Positions 6,836-14,268 of a stretch of 24,016 nt of DNA are shown one piece after another. Location of the stretch: contig CAZJYC010000038.1 of the NCBI GenBank assembly GCA_964550165.1, positions 1 to 24,016 on the forward strand, written 5' to 3'. The translations under genes were made by a program, and so were the position numbers. The stretch's first letter is position 1. Every line of letters begins with the position of its first letter. The notes under the pieces are model-generated. The model saw only the letters and a list, made by a program, of their open reading frames with translations. It was not told where the DNA came from and made no database searches. Source of the stretch: CAZJYC01 sp964550165. GTDB lineage: Bacteria; Acidobacteriota; Aminicenantia; Aminicenantales; Aminicenantaceae.

Positions 6836-8674
6836 CTATTTTTCATTCTTCATTCCTTCTTTAAATTCCAGCAATTCAACAACCTGGGCTTCAATTTCTT
6901 TCTCTTTTCCTGGGCTGTATCCTGTGCTTTTAAAAATAATTCTTCCAGTTCGATCAATTAAAAAATTGGCAGGAACAGCTGTCACACCATAATTATTCTG
7001 CGCCCATTTCGAATCCGCATAAATGGACTGCATCGTATAGTTTTTCGAGGCGAGAAATTTTTTGCCCTCTTCCTGCGATTGAGTAACCTGAACAAGCAGA
7101 ATCTTGAGGCCCTGACCTTGATATTTTTCATGGAGCTTCTGGAGATGGGGAAATTCCATCTGGCAGGGACCGCAAGCGGGAAACCAAAAGTTTAGCAAGA
7201 CAACCTTCCCCCGAAAACTGGATAAACTGACCTGGTTTCCATCCAAATCGTGCAAAGTAAAATCCGGCGCTGGAATAGCCCCCTCGAATCTTTTCTTCCA
7301 GACTTTTTGTATTGGATCATCTTTTTTATTCAATTCTTCAGCCAGCTGTTTCAGCAGATCTCGGGCCTCGCTTTGAGCAGCCAAAGAGAGCGTTTCTATA
7401 AGATACTCATAAGCTTTTTCTTTATCACCAAGTTGATGATAGGCTTTGGCCAGATTGAAGTAATGATCGGCCCCTGGCTCTTTTATTTTGACAAGATTGA
7501 ATTGAGTTAGGGCATCCTGGGGACGGTTAGCGGTAAGATAAAATTGACCGAATTCAGAACGATACCAATTAAAAACTTCCTGGCAATAATCCTTTAGTTG
7601 TTCATCTGGGAACGAGCCATGGGCGAGCGTGCCATAAACATTTTCAGGTGTAATTTTTTCAAGGGATTTAAGATAGAATTTCTCTGCATCATCATAATGC
7701 TTCTTTTCCTTGAACTGGCTCGCGATTCCAAAATAAAGGGAAGGATCGGGGTTATTGGAATTGAATATTTCATCGGCGATCTTTTTAATTTGAGAAGGCT
7801 CAGAGCTGTTCATTGCTTTAGTGAACAGAAAATTGTAGGCCGCAGAATGAGAGCGTTTTTCATCTTTTGGCATGGGGTAAGTCAATACTTCCCGGGCAAG
7901 TTTTTCGCCCTTTTCAGGATTATTTTTCTGGCAATAGCTAAAAATCTGCATCAAAGCTATGGGGATATTCGGGCCATCTGGATTCGACTTCCAGTAGCTC
8001 TCAAAAGCCGCGACCCTTTCCTTTTCATCGGCAATTTGGCTCGCCCGTTCAAACTGGATGAGACCAGCATTCCAACTCCCGGGAAATTTCTTAATAATCA
8101 GTTCCTGAACCTGATTGTAGCGAACAGGGTCTTTCTGGCGAACGTGACTTGCCAATTGGCTGTAAAAGAGAACCTCATTCGGGTCCAGTTCAACAGCTTT
8201 CTCATAGCAGGAAATGGCTTTATCAATCTCTTTCTTTTGGATGTGAATGTAAGCCATGCCAAAATAACCCCAGGGATATTTGGGGTCGAGATCGATGGCT
8301 TTTTGGAATGCTCTTTCTTTCTCTGCGTCATCCTCATAGATTTTGCCCAGCGAATAATGAATCATGGGATTATTGGGATGATCCTTCAGCAATAATTCAT
8401 ATTCTTTCTGGAGTTCAGTTCTGGATTCGTCTGCCATACTCAGGGTCAGTTCGATATAGCTTCGGTGGGCAGGAGTAAAATTGATGTCTGCGGCAATGGC
8501 TTTTTTAAACTGCTCTTTAGCTTCTTCTAATTTTCTGAGTTTCCATAGTTTTGCCCCTTCTTGGTAATAGCCCTGGGCGGATGATAAGTCCTTTTTCGGT
8601 TGGGCGAATGAGAAATGAAACTGAAGGAAGAGAATACCGATAAATAGTATCCCGATTATTTTCCATCTGTTCAT
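6836..8674 (-). CDS. Exported TPR protein with C-terminal TlpA-like thioredoxin domain
   Basis: The protein has 612 residues. A signal peptide ends near Ala24 (FSFA-QP). TPR repeats start at about 30-60 (GYYQEGAKLWKLRKLEEAKEQFKKAI) and recur, for example at about 135-165 (GYFGMAYIHIQKKEIDKAISCYEKAVELDP) and again near 410-445. The last 140 residues are a redoxin/TlpA-type thioredoxin fold: GKVVLLNFWFPACGPC with Cys501 and Cys504, then VPANFLIDRTG with the cis-proline. It should act outside the cytoplasm as a thiol-disulfide reductant or chaperone-like oxidoreductase, with the TPRs docking partner proteins. AAAGGAG lies about 12 bases before the ATG. It is a single gene between the manC remnant and the debris zone. 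The substrate is unknown. Confidence 0.85.
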   Translation of the reverse strand: MNRWKIIGILFIGILFLQFHFSFAQPKKDLSSAQGYYQEGAKLWKLRKLEEAKEQFKKAIAADINFTPAHRSYIELTLSMADESRTELQKEYELLLKDHPNNPMIHYSLGKIYEDDAEKERAFQKAIDLDPKYPWGYFGMAYIHIQKKEIDKAISCYEKAVELDPNEVLFYSQLASHVRQKDPVRYNQVQELIIKKFPGSWNAGLIQFERASQIADEKERVAAFESYWKSNPDGPNIPIALMQIFSYCQKNNPEKGEKLAREVLTYPMPKDEKRSHSAAYNFLFTKAMNSSEPSQIKKIADEIFNSNNPDPSLYFGIASQFKEKKHYDDAEKFYLKSLEKITPENVYGTLAHGSFPDEQLKDYCQEVFNWYRSEFGQFYLTANRPQDALTQFNLVKIKEPGADHYFNLAKAYHQLGDKEKAYEYLIETLSLAAQSEARDLLKQLAEELNKKDDPIQKVWKKRFEGAIPAPDFTLHDLDGNQVSLSSFRGKVVLLNFWFPACGPCQMEFPHLQKLHEKYQGQGLKILLVQVTQSQEEGKKFLASKNYTMQSIYADSKWAQNNYGVTAVPANFLIDRTGRIIFKSTGYSPGKEKEIEAQVVELLEFKEGMKNEK

Positions 8675-9115
8675 GTCCCGTTTCTCCTTTAAAAAAATAC
8701 CGGATAAGATATAGATATCAAAAAATATTTCTTGGCGATCTCAATTGGGAGGGGATATTTACAAATGGGCTTTGGTTTTAGTTCTTTTGAAAGTGTGAGT
8801 ACAATGTGCCATTTTGCCATCATGTTCCCTTCCTTCCCTTATCAAAGAATATAGATCATCGTCGGAGAGCCTGTCAATAGAACGGGATAAAAGAATTTGA
8901 AGAATGGAGGTGATCTGAAACAACGGGAAATCAACTTGATATCTTCCTCTGGACGAACCGACGGTCATGAAAGTATTCCATTCCCGACGCACCGTAACTC
9001 CGAAGCTTCATATAGCCCAGCGCAGCCAGTGGTGGCTACGATCCGGCAGATCTCAGCTTGGGGTAGATGATGATTCTGTCTGCCACAAAAAAATCGGTGC
9101 AATAACAACCTTGTT

Positions 9116-9145
9116 TTGACATCAATTTTAAGACGGCGATATAAT
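9116..9145 (+). promoter_or_regulatory. Consensus promoter ahead of a gene remnant
   Basis: TTGACA at 9116-9121 and TATAAT at 9140-9145 are both perfect, with an 18-base spacer. It points at the epimerase-like fragment that starts at 9171, with AGGAAA just before its ATG. Confidence 0.65.
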
Positions 9146-9170
9146 TTTAAACCAGAAGAAAGTCAGGAAA

Positions 9171-9302
9171 ATGGATAGGTTTCTGAAGATTATCTTTGTT
9201 GGTGGCCTGGCCGGGTTCCTTGCATCACATCATCATAGAAGGTTATTGGAGAAGGGGTGTTGGCCACTAATGCCTGTTTCAGGCTTTCGGCATCATCTGT
9301 GA
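9171..9302 (+). pseudogene. N-terminal remnant of an extended-SDR (NAD-dependent sugar epimerase/dehydratase) gene
   Basis: The 43-residue frame begins MDRFLKIIFVGGLAGFLASHH and continues RRLLEKG. This resembles the N-terminal Rossmann segment of UDP-sugar epimerases and decarboxylases, usually ILVTGGAGFLGSHL-x-RLLEKG. The glycine motif is degraded (GGLAGFLASH for GGAGFLGSH), and similarity ends after about 30 residues, followed by a stop at 9300-9302. It can only be a fragment. Which sugar enzyme it came from cannot be told. A chance match is possible because the segment is short, but the promoter and ribosome site just before it argue for a real former gene. Confidence 0.5.
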
Positions 9303-9317
9303 TGAGAGCGAGCAGAC

Positions 9318-9378
9318 GTATTAGAACCCCCGATCTACTGACTTCGAATCAGTCGCTCTACCGATGAGCTACGCAGGC
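9318..9378 (-). tRNA. tRNA-like fragment, broken in the T-arm (pseudo-tRNA)
   Basis: Read on the minus strand, it gives a seven-base acceptor strand GCCTGCG, TA, a D-arm GCTC-ATCGGTA-GAGC, an anticodon arm with a perfect five-base stem ACTGA/TCAGT around TTCGAAG, a five-base variable loop, GGGGG and TTC. The canonical remainder, a CCCCC strand and a CGCAGGC acceptor strand, is absent, and the sequence diverges inside the T-loop. The anticodon would be CGA (Ser codon UCG), but the short variable loop is not that of a tRNA-Ser. It is therefore a decayed or truncated tRNA, not a working gene. Confidence 0.6.
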
Positions 9379-9481
9379 TCTTTGAAAATCAAATTTTTCG
9401 GAACATCTAGAAATTAATCGATTTAGATTTGACTTTCAAGACTTATGACCTCAGATTTTTTCCAGATCTGATTTTCCTAGT

Positions 9482-9510
9482 TTGACCATGATTTTTTGTT
9501 GTGATATAAG
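9482..9510 (+). promoter_or_regulatory. Promoter of the MNT-HEPN pair
   Basis: TTGACC at 9482-9487 and TATAAG at 9505-9510 with a 17-base spacer lie about 110 bases ahead of the MNT start codon. Each box has one mismatch to consensus. Confidence 0.55.
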
Positions 9511-9511
9511 A

Positions 9512-9527
9512 AACAGCGAAAGCTGTT
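9512..9527. promoter_or_regulatory. Inverted repeat at the predicted transcription start of MNT-HEPN
   Basis: AACAGC-GAAA-GCTGTT is a perfect six-base inverted repeat that begins two bases after the -10 box and covers the expected transcription start. It could be an operator for autoregulation, as is common for toxin-antitoxin pairs, or a GNRA-capped hairpin at the mRNA 5' end. Confidence 0.4.
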
Positions 9528-9622
9528 AAGCGGTAAATTAAACAAATATTACAGAAAATTGTTCTCTGCCAAAAAAAAGAAATACTTTATTTCCCGAAAA
9601 AAATTTTTAAGGAGAGGATAAG

Positions 9623-9955
9623 ATGAAGAGAAAAATTCCGGGAAAGATCAAGACAATTTTAGATGAAGTGAAAAGGTGTCTTGAAGAAATATATGGTGAT
9701 AAATTAAAAAGTGTTATCTTATTTGGGTCCTATGCCCGTGGAGATTATACTGATGGATCTGATATAGATCTCATAATACTTCTGGAAGATATGAAAGCGC
9801 CATTGGCTGAACGTGAAAATTATTTTAACGAGATATGGCAGTTGGATTTAAAATACGATACTGTGATTTCTATAATCCCCTTCAAGGAAGAAGAATACAG
9901 AATAAGGAAATTACCAGTCATCCTTAACGCAAAAAAAGAGGGAATCCCTGTATGA
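9623..9955 (+). CDS. MNT-type minimal nucleotidyltransferase (antitoxin-like)
   Basis: The 110-residue protein has the polymerase-beta-like signature G35-S36-x10-D47-x-D49 (GSYARGDYTDGSDID), with the two aspartates that hold metal and NTP. In characterised MntA-HepT pairs this protein adds AMP to a tyrosine of the HEPN partner and thereby silences it. AAGGAGAGG at 9609-9617 is a strong ribosome site six bases before the ATG. The stop overlaps the next start in ATGA, so the two are made together. It is plus-strand in an otherwise minus-strand region and visibly AT-richer than the biosynthetic operon, so it was probably acquired. Confidence 0.85.
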   Translation: MKRKIPGKIKTILDEVKRCLEEIYGDKLKSVILFGSYARGDYTDGSDIDLIILLEDMKAPLAERENYFNEIWQLDLKYDTVISIIPFKEEEYRIRKLPVILNAKKEGIPV

Positions 9956-10347
9956 AAAATGCAGATATTTCAGATCTTATAAAAAAAGCAAAAGAGAGTT
10001 TGGATGCTGCAGAAAATTTATTAGAAAGCGGATTTCCTGATTTTTCTGCTAGTCGGTCCTATTATGCAATGTTTTATGGTGCAGAAGCCATATTACTTAC
10101 CAGGGGCCTGGCTTTCTCCAAACACAAGGAAGTTATATCTGCTTTTGGCAAGGAATTTGTTAAAACTGATTTAATTCCTTCCTATTTGCATCGTTATCTT
10201 GCGGATGCGTTTGACATAAGACAGGCAGGAGATTATGGCCCTTCAGGTTCGGTAGGGAAAGAGAAAGCCAAGAAATTGATTGAGAATACAAAAAAATTTA
10301 TAGAATGCATTGTAGAATATTTAAAAAAAGAAGGATTAGAGATTTGA
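9952..10347 (+). CDS. HEPN-domain partner of the MNT protein
   Basis: The 131 residues span a full HEPN domain of the PF05168 type: SRSYYAMFYGAEAILL at about 34-49, then FSKHKEVISAFGKEFVKT at about 55-72 and YLHRYLADAFDIRQAGDYG at about 78-96. In HepT-like toxins the last segment carries R-x4-6-H, the RNase site; here it reads Arg90-QAG-Asp94-Tyr95 with no histidine. It may not be an RNase, or may belong to the non-toxic HEPN branch found with MNT proteins, with Tyr95 as a possible modification site. It overlaps the MNT gene by four bases. A T-rich run follows at about 10369-10377, but I see no convincing hairpin before it. Confidence 0.8.
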   Translation: MKNADISDLIKKAKESLDAAENLLESGFPDFSASRSYYAMFYGAEAILLTRGLAFSKHKEVISAFGKEFVKTDLIPSYLHRYLADAFDIRQAGDYGPSGSVGKEKAKKLIENTKKFIECIVEYLKKEGLEI

Positions 10348-10851
10348 AGAAGATGATTGAATTTTATCTTTTTTTTTCTCATTTTCAAGTTTCGCTTTGT
10401 ATGCATCACCAATTTTAAAATATCTCTCGAATTTACTGATTAGTTTGCAAGGAAGGCAAAAAGGACAATCGAAACTGGAAACTATTTCTTATAAATTATT
10501 TTCCCCTTTTCCAGAACCTCTAGGACAAACGAGTATTTATAATTTGGTATTCGGCTATGGCGGCTAAGCGTGCCTTTTTGTGTCGATTTTACCCATCCAA
10601 CCATCGTAAGGAAGTATAAATCACGACAAAAGGGATGTCAGGGACAATAGGAAGTCGCTCATGGCGGTCAAAAAAGCCGCAGGAAAGTTCAAAAGATCGG
10701 GAATGGTATAGAAGTTTCCATCCGGGCAAAGGAAAATATCATGAAAAATATTAAGTATTTGAGGAGGGTAGCTACGGCCACAAATGGTATTACATCTCAC
10801 TCTTCCACTAAATCCATTTTTCGAGAACTTGTGAGAAAACGAATGCGAAAT
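10348..10851. other. Gene-free stretch of about 500 bases between convergent genes
   Basis: It separates the plus-strand HEPN gene and the minus-strand manC gene. It contains repeat R2 copy 3 and, nearer manC, sequence homologous to the 3' flank of the truncated manC copy. No intact gene is supported on either strand. Confidence 0.55.
10551..10682 (+). repeat. Dispersed intergenic repeat R2, copy 3
   Basis: It aligns over its length with 3963-4087 and over its first half with 5731-5803. Shared landmarks are GGCGG, TTTTTGTGTCGATT, CCCATCCAACCATC, GTATAAATCACGACAAAA, TGTCAGGGA, GAAGTCGCTCATGG and AAAGCCGCAG. Confidence 0.65.
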
Positions 10852-11928
10852 CTACAAATATTCTTTTTTTCCTTTTTGTTTGATTATCTCCAGGACCTTT
10901 TTGACCTTCTGGTCCTGGCTCTTGTGGGTGATCAGAAGGGCGTCCTCGGTGTCGACGACAATGATGTCCTTGACGCCGATTAAGGCCGTTAATTTTTTTG
11001 GGTTGTAGACGAGGCAATTCTGGGAATCGAGGACAATGCCTTCTCCTTTGAGGGCATTTCGTTCCCTGTCCTGAGGCCAGATGTCTGACAGCGAAGACCA
11101 GGCTCCGACATCAGACCAGCCGAAATTTCCCTCAGCCATCAAGACCCCTTCTGCCTTTTCCATCAGGGCATAGTCGATGGATATGGAGGGAATTTCTTCG
11201 AAGATCGCCGCCATCGCAGGCTCATCTCTCTTGGCGAGGGCCTCAAGCATCTTCTCCCAGTAGGGAAACAGGGATGGGGCAAACTGCTCAATTTTCCTGG
11301 CAAAGACATCGGCCTGCCAGAGAAACATTCCTGAGTTCCAGAAATAAGTTCCCTTTTTGACAAAAATCTTGGCTTGCTTGTGCTCCGGCTTTTCCTTGAA
11401 TTTCTGGACAGCATAGAAGGGCTCATCCTGAACCTTCAGGGGATTTTCTCTGGAAAATTGAATGTATCCATAGCCGGTTGCAGGGTAGGTCGGCGGTATG
11501 CCAAAGGTGATGAGAAATTCTCCTTGGGTAGATGCGGCAGCGCCAGCCTCGAGCTTTTTCAGAAAAAGGTCAGTTTTTTTGATCAGATGGTCAGCTGGCA
11601 AGGCGGCAACGATTGCCTTCGGGTTTTGAAGATAGATTCTGGCTGTGGCCAGCATCAGGGAGGGGGCTGTATTTTTCCCTTTTGGCTCCTGAATAAAGTT
11701 ATCGCCTGGAAGTCCGGGAAGCAGGCTTTTTATCATTTCTGTCTGCCCGGCATTGGCAACGGTATAGATCGCGTTTTCAGGAAATCGAGGCAGAAGGCGG
11801 CCAACAGTTTCCTCGATCATCGTTTTATCGCTGACAATCGGCAAAAATTGCTTCGGCTTATTCCTCCTGCTCAATGGCCAGAATCGCGTGCCAATGCCTC
11901 CGGCCATGATCACCGCCTTTACGTCCAT
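10852..11928 (-). CDS. manC: Mannose-1-phosphate guanylyltransferase
   Basis: The enzyme joins mannose-1-phosphate and GTP to GDP-mannose and pyrophosphate in the cytoplasm, feeding polysaccharide, O-antigen or glycan synthesis. The 358-residue protein has the nucleotidyltransferase signature AGGIGTRFWPLSRRNKPKQF at 9-28, then EPKGKNTAPS at about 81-90, LPADHLIK near 111-118, and GYGYIQF and NSGMFLW further on. The length fits the single-domain guanylyltransferase; the C-terminal isomerase domain of the bifunctional type is absent. AAGGAG overlapping the manB stop precedes the ATG, and the gap is ten bases, so manB and manC form one unit. A truncated paralogue lies at 5853-6734. Confidence 0.93.
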   Translation of the reverse strand: MDVKAVIMAGGIGTRFWPLSRRNKPKQFLPIVSDKTMIEETVGRLLPRFPENAIYTVANAGQTEMIKSLLPGLPGDNFIQEPKGKNTAPSLMLATARIYLQNPKAIVAALPADHLIKKTDLFLKKLEAGAAASTQGEFLITFGIPPTYPATGYGYIQFSRENPLKVQDEPFYAVQKFKEKPEHKQAKIFVKKGTYFWNSGMFLWQADVFARKIEQFAPSLFPYWEKMLEALAKRDEPAMAAIFEEIPSISIDYALMEKAEGVLMAEGNFGWSDVGAWSSLSDIWPQDRERNALKGEGIVLDSQNCLVYNPKKLTALIGVKDIIVVDTEDALLITHKSQDQKVKKVLEIIKQKGKKEYL

Positions 11929-11938
11929 CTCGGTCTCC

Positions 11939-13303
11939 TTATTTTAGTTTTTTTATAGCATTTTCAACAACTTGCTTGACTTCTTTCTGTATGGCCTCAA
12001 GCTCCTCTTTTGTATCTCCTTCAAAGCGGAGAACGAGAACCTCCTGGGTGTTGGAAGCCCGGACAAGCCCCCATCCATGAGGGAAGATGGCCCTGACACC
12101 GTCAATATCGATGATCGGATACTTCTGAGCGAGCTCCTTCTTGACTTCTTCCACTATCTTGAATTTCACCTTATCCGAGGCATAAACCCTGATTTCAGGC
12201 GTATGAAATGTTTTGGGAAGTTCAGAGAGCATCTCGGAGAGCTTTTTCTTGGACCGCGAGAGAAGCTCAACGAGCCGGGCTGAGGAATAGATAGCGTCGT
12301 CAAAGCCAAAATACCTGTCAGCGAAGAAGATATGGCCGCTCATTTCTCCTGCCAGGAGGGCTTTTTCCTCCTTGATTTTCTTCTTGATCAGGGAATGGCC
12401 TGTCTTCCACATGATGGGTTTGCCGCCCATCTTTTCGACCTCGTCATAGAGGACTTTGGAGGCTTTGACCTCGGAAATGATAGGGGCTCCTGGATGCGAT
12501 CGGAGAATATCCCGGGCAAAGAAGACCATAATCTGGTCACCCCAGAGAATGTTTCCCTGGTCGTCGATAACTCCGATTCTGTCTCCGTCTCCGTCGTAGG
12601 CAATTCCGATATCTGCCTTTGATGCTTTGACTTTCTTAATCAAGTCTTCAAGGGCCTCAGGCAAGGTTGGGTCTGGATGATGGTTGGGAAAGTTGCCGTC
12701 CATCTCGCAGTAGAGCTCGAGCACTTCACATCGCAGTCTTTTGAAAATGGGAGCGGCAATGACACCGGCAGTCCCGTTTCCGGCATCCAGAACAACCTTC
12801 AATTTTTTATCGAGCTTGATATTCTTCACAAGATAATCCTGGTATTCGGGAATGATGTCCATAGCTCGTCTTGCCGTTGTCTTTTCTTCGATGAAATCGT
12901 TTTTCTGGATGATATGGAAGATCTCTCTGATGATCTTTCCGTAAAGCGTTTCCTCGCCGATCATCATCTTGAAGCCGTTGTACTGGGGCGGGTTATGGGA
13001 TCCGGTGATCATCACTCCGGCTTCTAATTTTTTATAATAGATGGCGAAGTAAAGAACAGGAGTGGGAATGGTGCCGATTTCAATGATCTCACAGCCTGTT
13101 GATTGAAGGCCCCGAATCAGGGTTTCGGCAAAGCTGGGAGAGCTGAGCCGGCAGTCCTGTCCCAGAGCGACTTCTTTTTTCTTATTCCGGCGAAAGTATG
13201 TTCCTATGCCTTTTCCGATCAGCTCCACTGTCTCAGGATTCAAATCCTTATCGACAGTCCCTCTTATATCATACTCCCGAAAAATTTCTGGTTTGATGTC
13301 CAA
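11939..13303 (-). CDS. manB: Phosphomannomutase/phosphoglucomutase
   Basis: It interconverts sugar 6- and 1-phosphates (mannose and/or glucose) and supplies mannose-1-phosphate for the guanylyltransferase immediately downstream. The 454 residues have the four alpha-D-phosphohexomutase signatures: TGSHNPPQYNG with catalytic Ser102, the metal loop DGDGDR at 237-242, the sugar-binding loop GEMSGH at 319-324, and the phosphate-binding RASNTQEVLVLRFEG near the C-terminus. Length is usual for AlgC/ManB-type enzymes. GGAGG stands about 11 bases before the ATG. It lies 419 bases after kdsC, separated by structured repeat B, so it may depend on its own promoter. The exact hexose preference cannot be read from the sequence; algC would be an equally good name. 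Confidence 0.92.
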   Translation of the reverse strand: MDIKPEIFREYDIRGTVDKDLNPETVELIGKGIGTYFRRNKKKEVALGQDCRLSSPSFAETLIRGLQSTGCEIIEIGTIPTPVLYFAIYYKKLEAGVMITGSHNPPQYNGFKMMIGEETLYGKIIREIFHIIQKNDFIEEKTTARRAMDIIPEYQDYLVKNIKLDKKLKVVLDAGNGTAGVIAAPIFKRLRCEVLELYCEMDGNFPNHHPDPTLPEALEDLIKKVKASKADIGIAYDGDGDRIGVIDDQGNILWGDQIMVFFARDILRSHPGAPIISEVKASKVLYDEVEKMGGKPIMWKTGHSLIKKKIKEEKALLAGEMSGHIFFADRYFGFDDAIYSSARLVELLSRSKKKLSEMLSELPKTFHTPEIRVYASDKVKFKIVEEVKKELAQKYPIIDIDGVRAIFPHGWGLVRASNTQEVLVLRFEGDTKEELEAIQKEVKQVVENAIKKLK

Positions 13304-13382
13304 TTTTTTCCTCCGTATTTGGATTGATAGTAATTAGCGGATGATGTCCAGCTCTTCAAGAAGAAAGTAACTTCTTTTGTTT

Positions 13383-13708
13383 AAAATTTTATTGTTTCCT
13401 GTGAGTAAATCACTCATGCTTGACTCAGAAAGACCTGAAAAGGCCGAGCGACATCGGAGGATTTAGCCTTCCTGAACCGCTGACGAGGAAAGCCGTCCTT
13501 CTGGACGGCCGGTCGAGATGTTTGAGCACGAGCGAGAAAATTCAAAGAAGTCACCTGAAGACTCGGACTGAATTTTGACGCACCGGGCAGAGGTGCGGAG
13601 TTTCGAGACCGCCGAGGGAGCGGTGAGGGAATGGCGTGAAAAATCCGACTGGAGCAAGGCCCTTTCAGGTCTTTCATGCATAGCCCACTCAAAATGGAAG
13701 AAAATTTT
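13383..13708. repeat. Structured repeat element, copy B
   Basis: An 18-base stem pairs 13428-13445 with 13658-13675 (17 of 18 match). Outside it, AAAATTTT at 13383-13390 and 13701-13708 and a weak match between them may mark the ends. Internal hairpins include GCCGTCC-TTCT-GGACGGC at 13492-13509 and an imperfect AAAATTCA...TGAATTTT arm near 13540-13575 that copy A lacks. Blocks shared with copy A are TTTAGCCTTCCTGAAC at 13462-13477, CGAGATGTTTGAGC, GAGCGAG, CCGCCGAG and GAGGGAATGGCG-GAAAAAT near 13625-13643. The right end also carries CCCACTCAAAATGGAAG, close to the right terminus of copy A. It fills the gap between kdsC and manB and ends about 15 bases from the kdsC stop. Confidence 0.7.
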
Positions 13709-13722
13709 TATCTGAAAAAAGA

Positions 13723-14268
13723 TTAGATTTCTTCCTTTTTTTGGATAAAATCCTTGAAATTGGCTTCTATGGCTTGCCATTTATGCTGCGCCTGGAGGAT
13801 GAATTCGATAAACTCCCTGACAGCTCCTTTCCCACCGGGGTTGCTGCAGACGAAGTGGCTCCATTTTTTTATCTCAGGGTGAGCGTCGGCCACAGCTCCG
13901 GCCAGGCCGACGGATTTGATCACATCGAGGTCCCCCAGGTCGTCTCCGATGTAGGCGATTTCTTCAGCCTTCAGTTTGTTGGCATTCAGGATTTCATCCA
14001 GCGCCTGCTTTTTATCCAGAATTCCCTGGTAGACTTCTGAAATCTTCAGCCTTTCTGCCCTTTTTTCCAGCGACTTTGAACTTTTCCCGGTGATGATCGC
14101 CGTCTTCAGGCCGGCCAAACGGGCGAGCAGGATACCTGTTCCGTCCTTAACGTTATAAGACTTGAGCTCTTCGCCGTCTGGAAGAATGAGCAGTGTTCCG
14201 TCGGTCAGAGTGCCGTCGACATCCATGATGACCATTTTGATTTTCCGGGCTTTCTCTTCGATTGTCAT
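13723..14268 (-). CDS. kdsC: 3-deoxy-D-manno-octulosonate 8-phosphate phosphatase
   Basis: It removes phosphate from KDO-8-phosphate to give KDO, the third step of the pathway. The 181-residue HAD (C0-type) protein begins with MDVDGTLTDG at about 15-24, where the two aspartates are nucleophile and acid/base, followed by DGEELKSYNVKDGTGI. Later come ITGKSS at about 59-64, GDDLGDLDVIKSVGLAGAVADAHPEI and the NPGGKGAVREF tail typical of KdsC. Its ATG overlaps the kdsD stop by one base (TGATG). In many proteobacteria lptC-lptA-lptB follow; here a repeat element follows instead. Confidence 0.92.
   Translation of the reverse strand: MTIEEKARKIKMVIMDVDGTLTDGTLLILPDGEELKSYNVKDGTGILLARLAGLKTAIITGKSSKSLEKRAERLKISEVYQGILDKKQALDEILNANKLKAEEIAYIGDDLGDLDVIKSVGLAGAVADAHPEIKKWSHFVCSNPGGKGAVREFIEFILQAQHKWQAIEANFKDFIQKKEEI

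Larger units (their letters stand above)
8675..9622. other. Debris zone of about 950 bases without an intact gene
   Basis: It contains the leader of the TPR-thioredoxin gene, a minus-strand open stretch of 77 codons from a GTG at 8992 to 8759 that I do not recognise, an intact consensus promoter at 9116, an epimerase fragment at 9171-9302, a tRNA-like fragment at 9318-9378 and the promoter region of the MNT-HEPN pair. The mix of unrelated broken pieces suggests repeated insertion and deletion at this point. Confidence 0.6.

Noticed and set aside
7598..8395. Long plus-strand open frame of 265 codons
   Set aside because: It lies wholly antisense to the TPR-thioredoxin gene, whose signal peptide, TPRs and CGPC motif are clear, and its product has no recognisable domain.
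9318..9378. A functional tRNA gene
   Set aside because: The 3' half of the T-arm and the 3' acceptor strand are missing, and the anticodon conflicts with the short variable loop.
10360..10385. Rho-independent terminator after the HEPN gene
   Set aside because: There is a T-run, but no stable GC-rich stem directly before it.
10741..10983. Plus-strand frame beginning MKNIKYLRRVATATNG
   Set aside because: Most of it is antisense to the end of manC, and the same shadow frame appears at the truncated manC copy.
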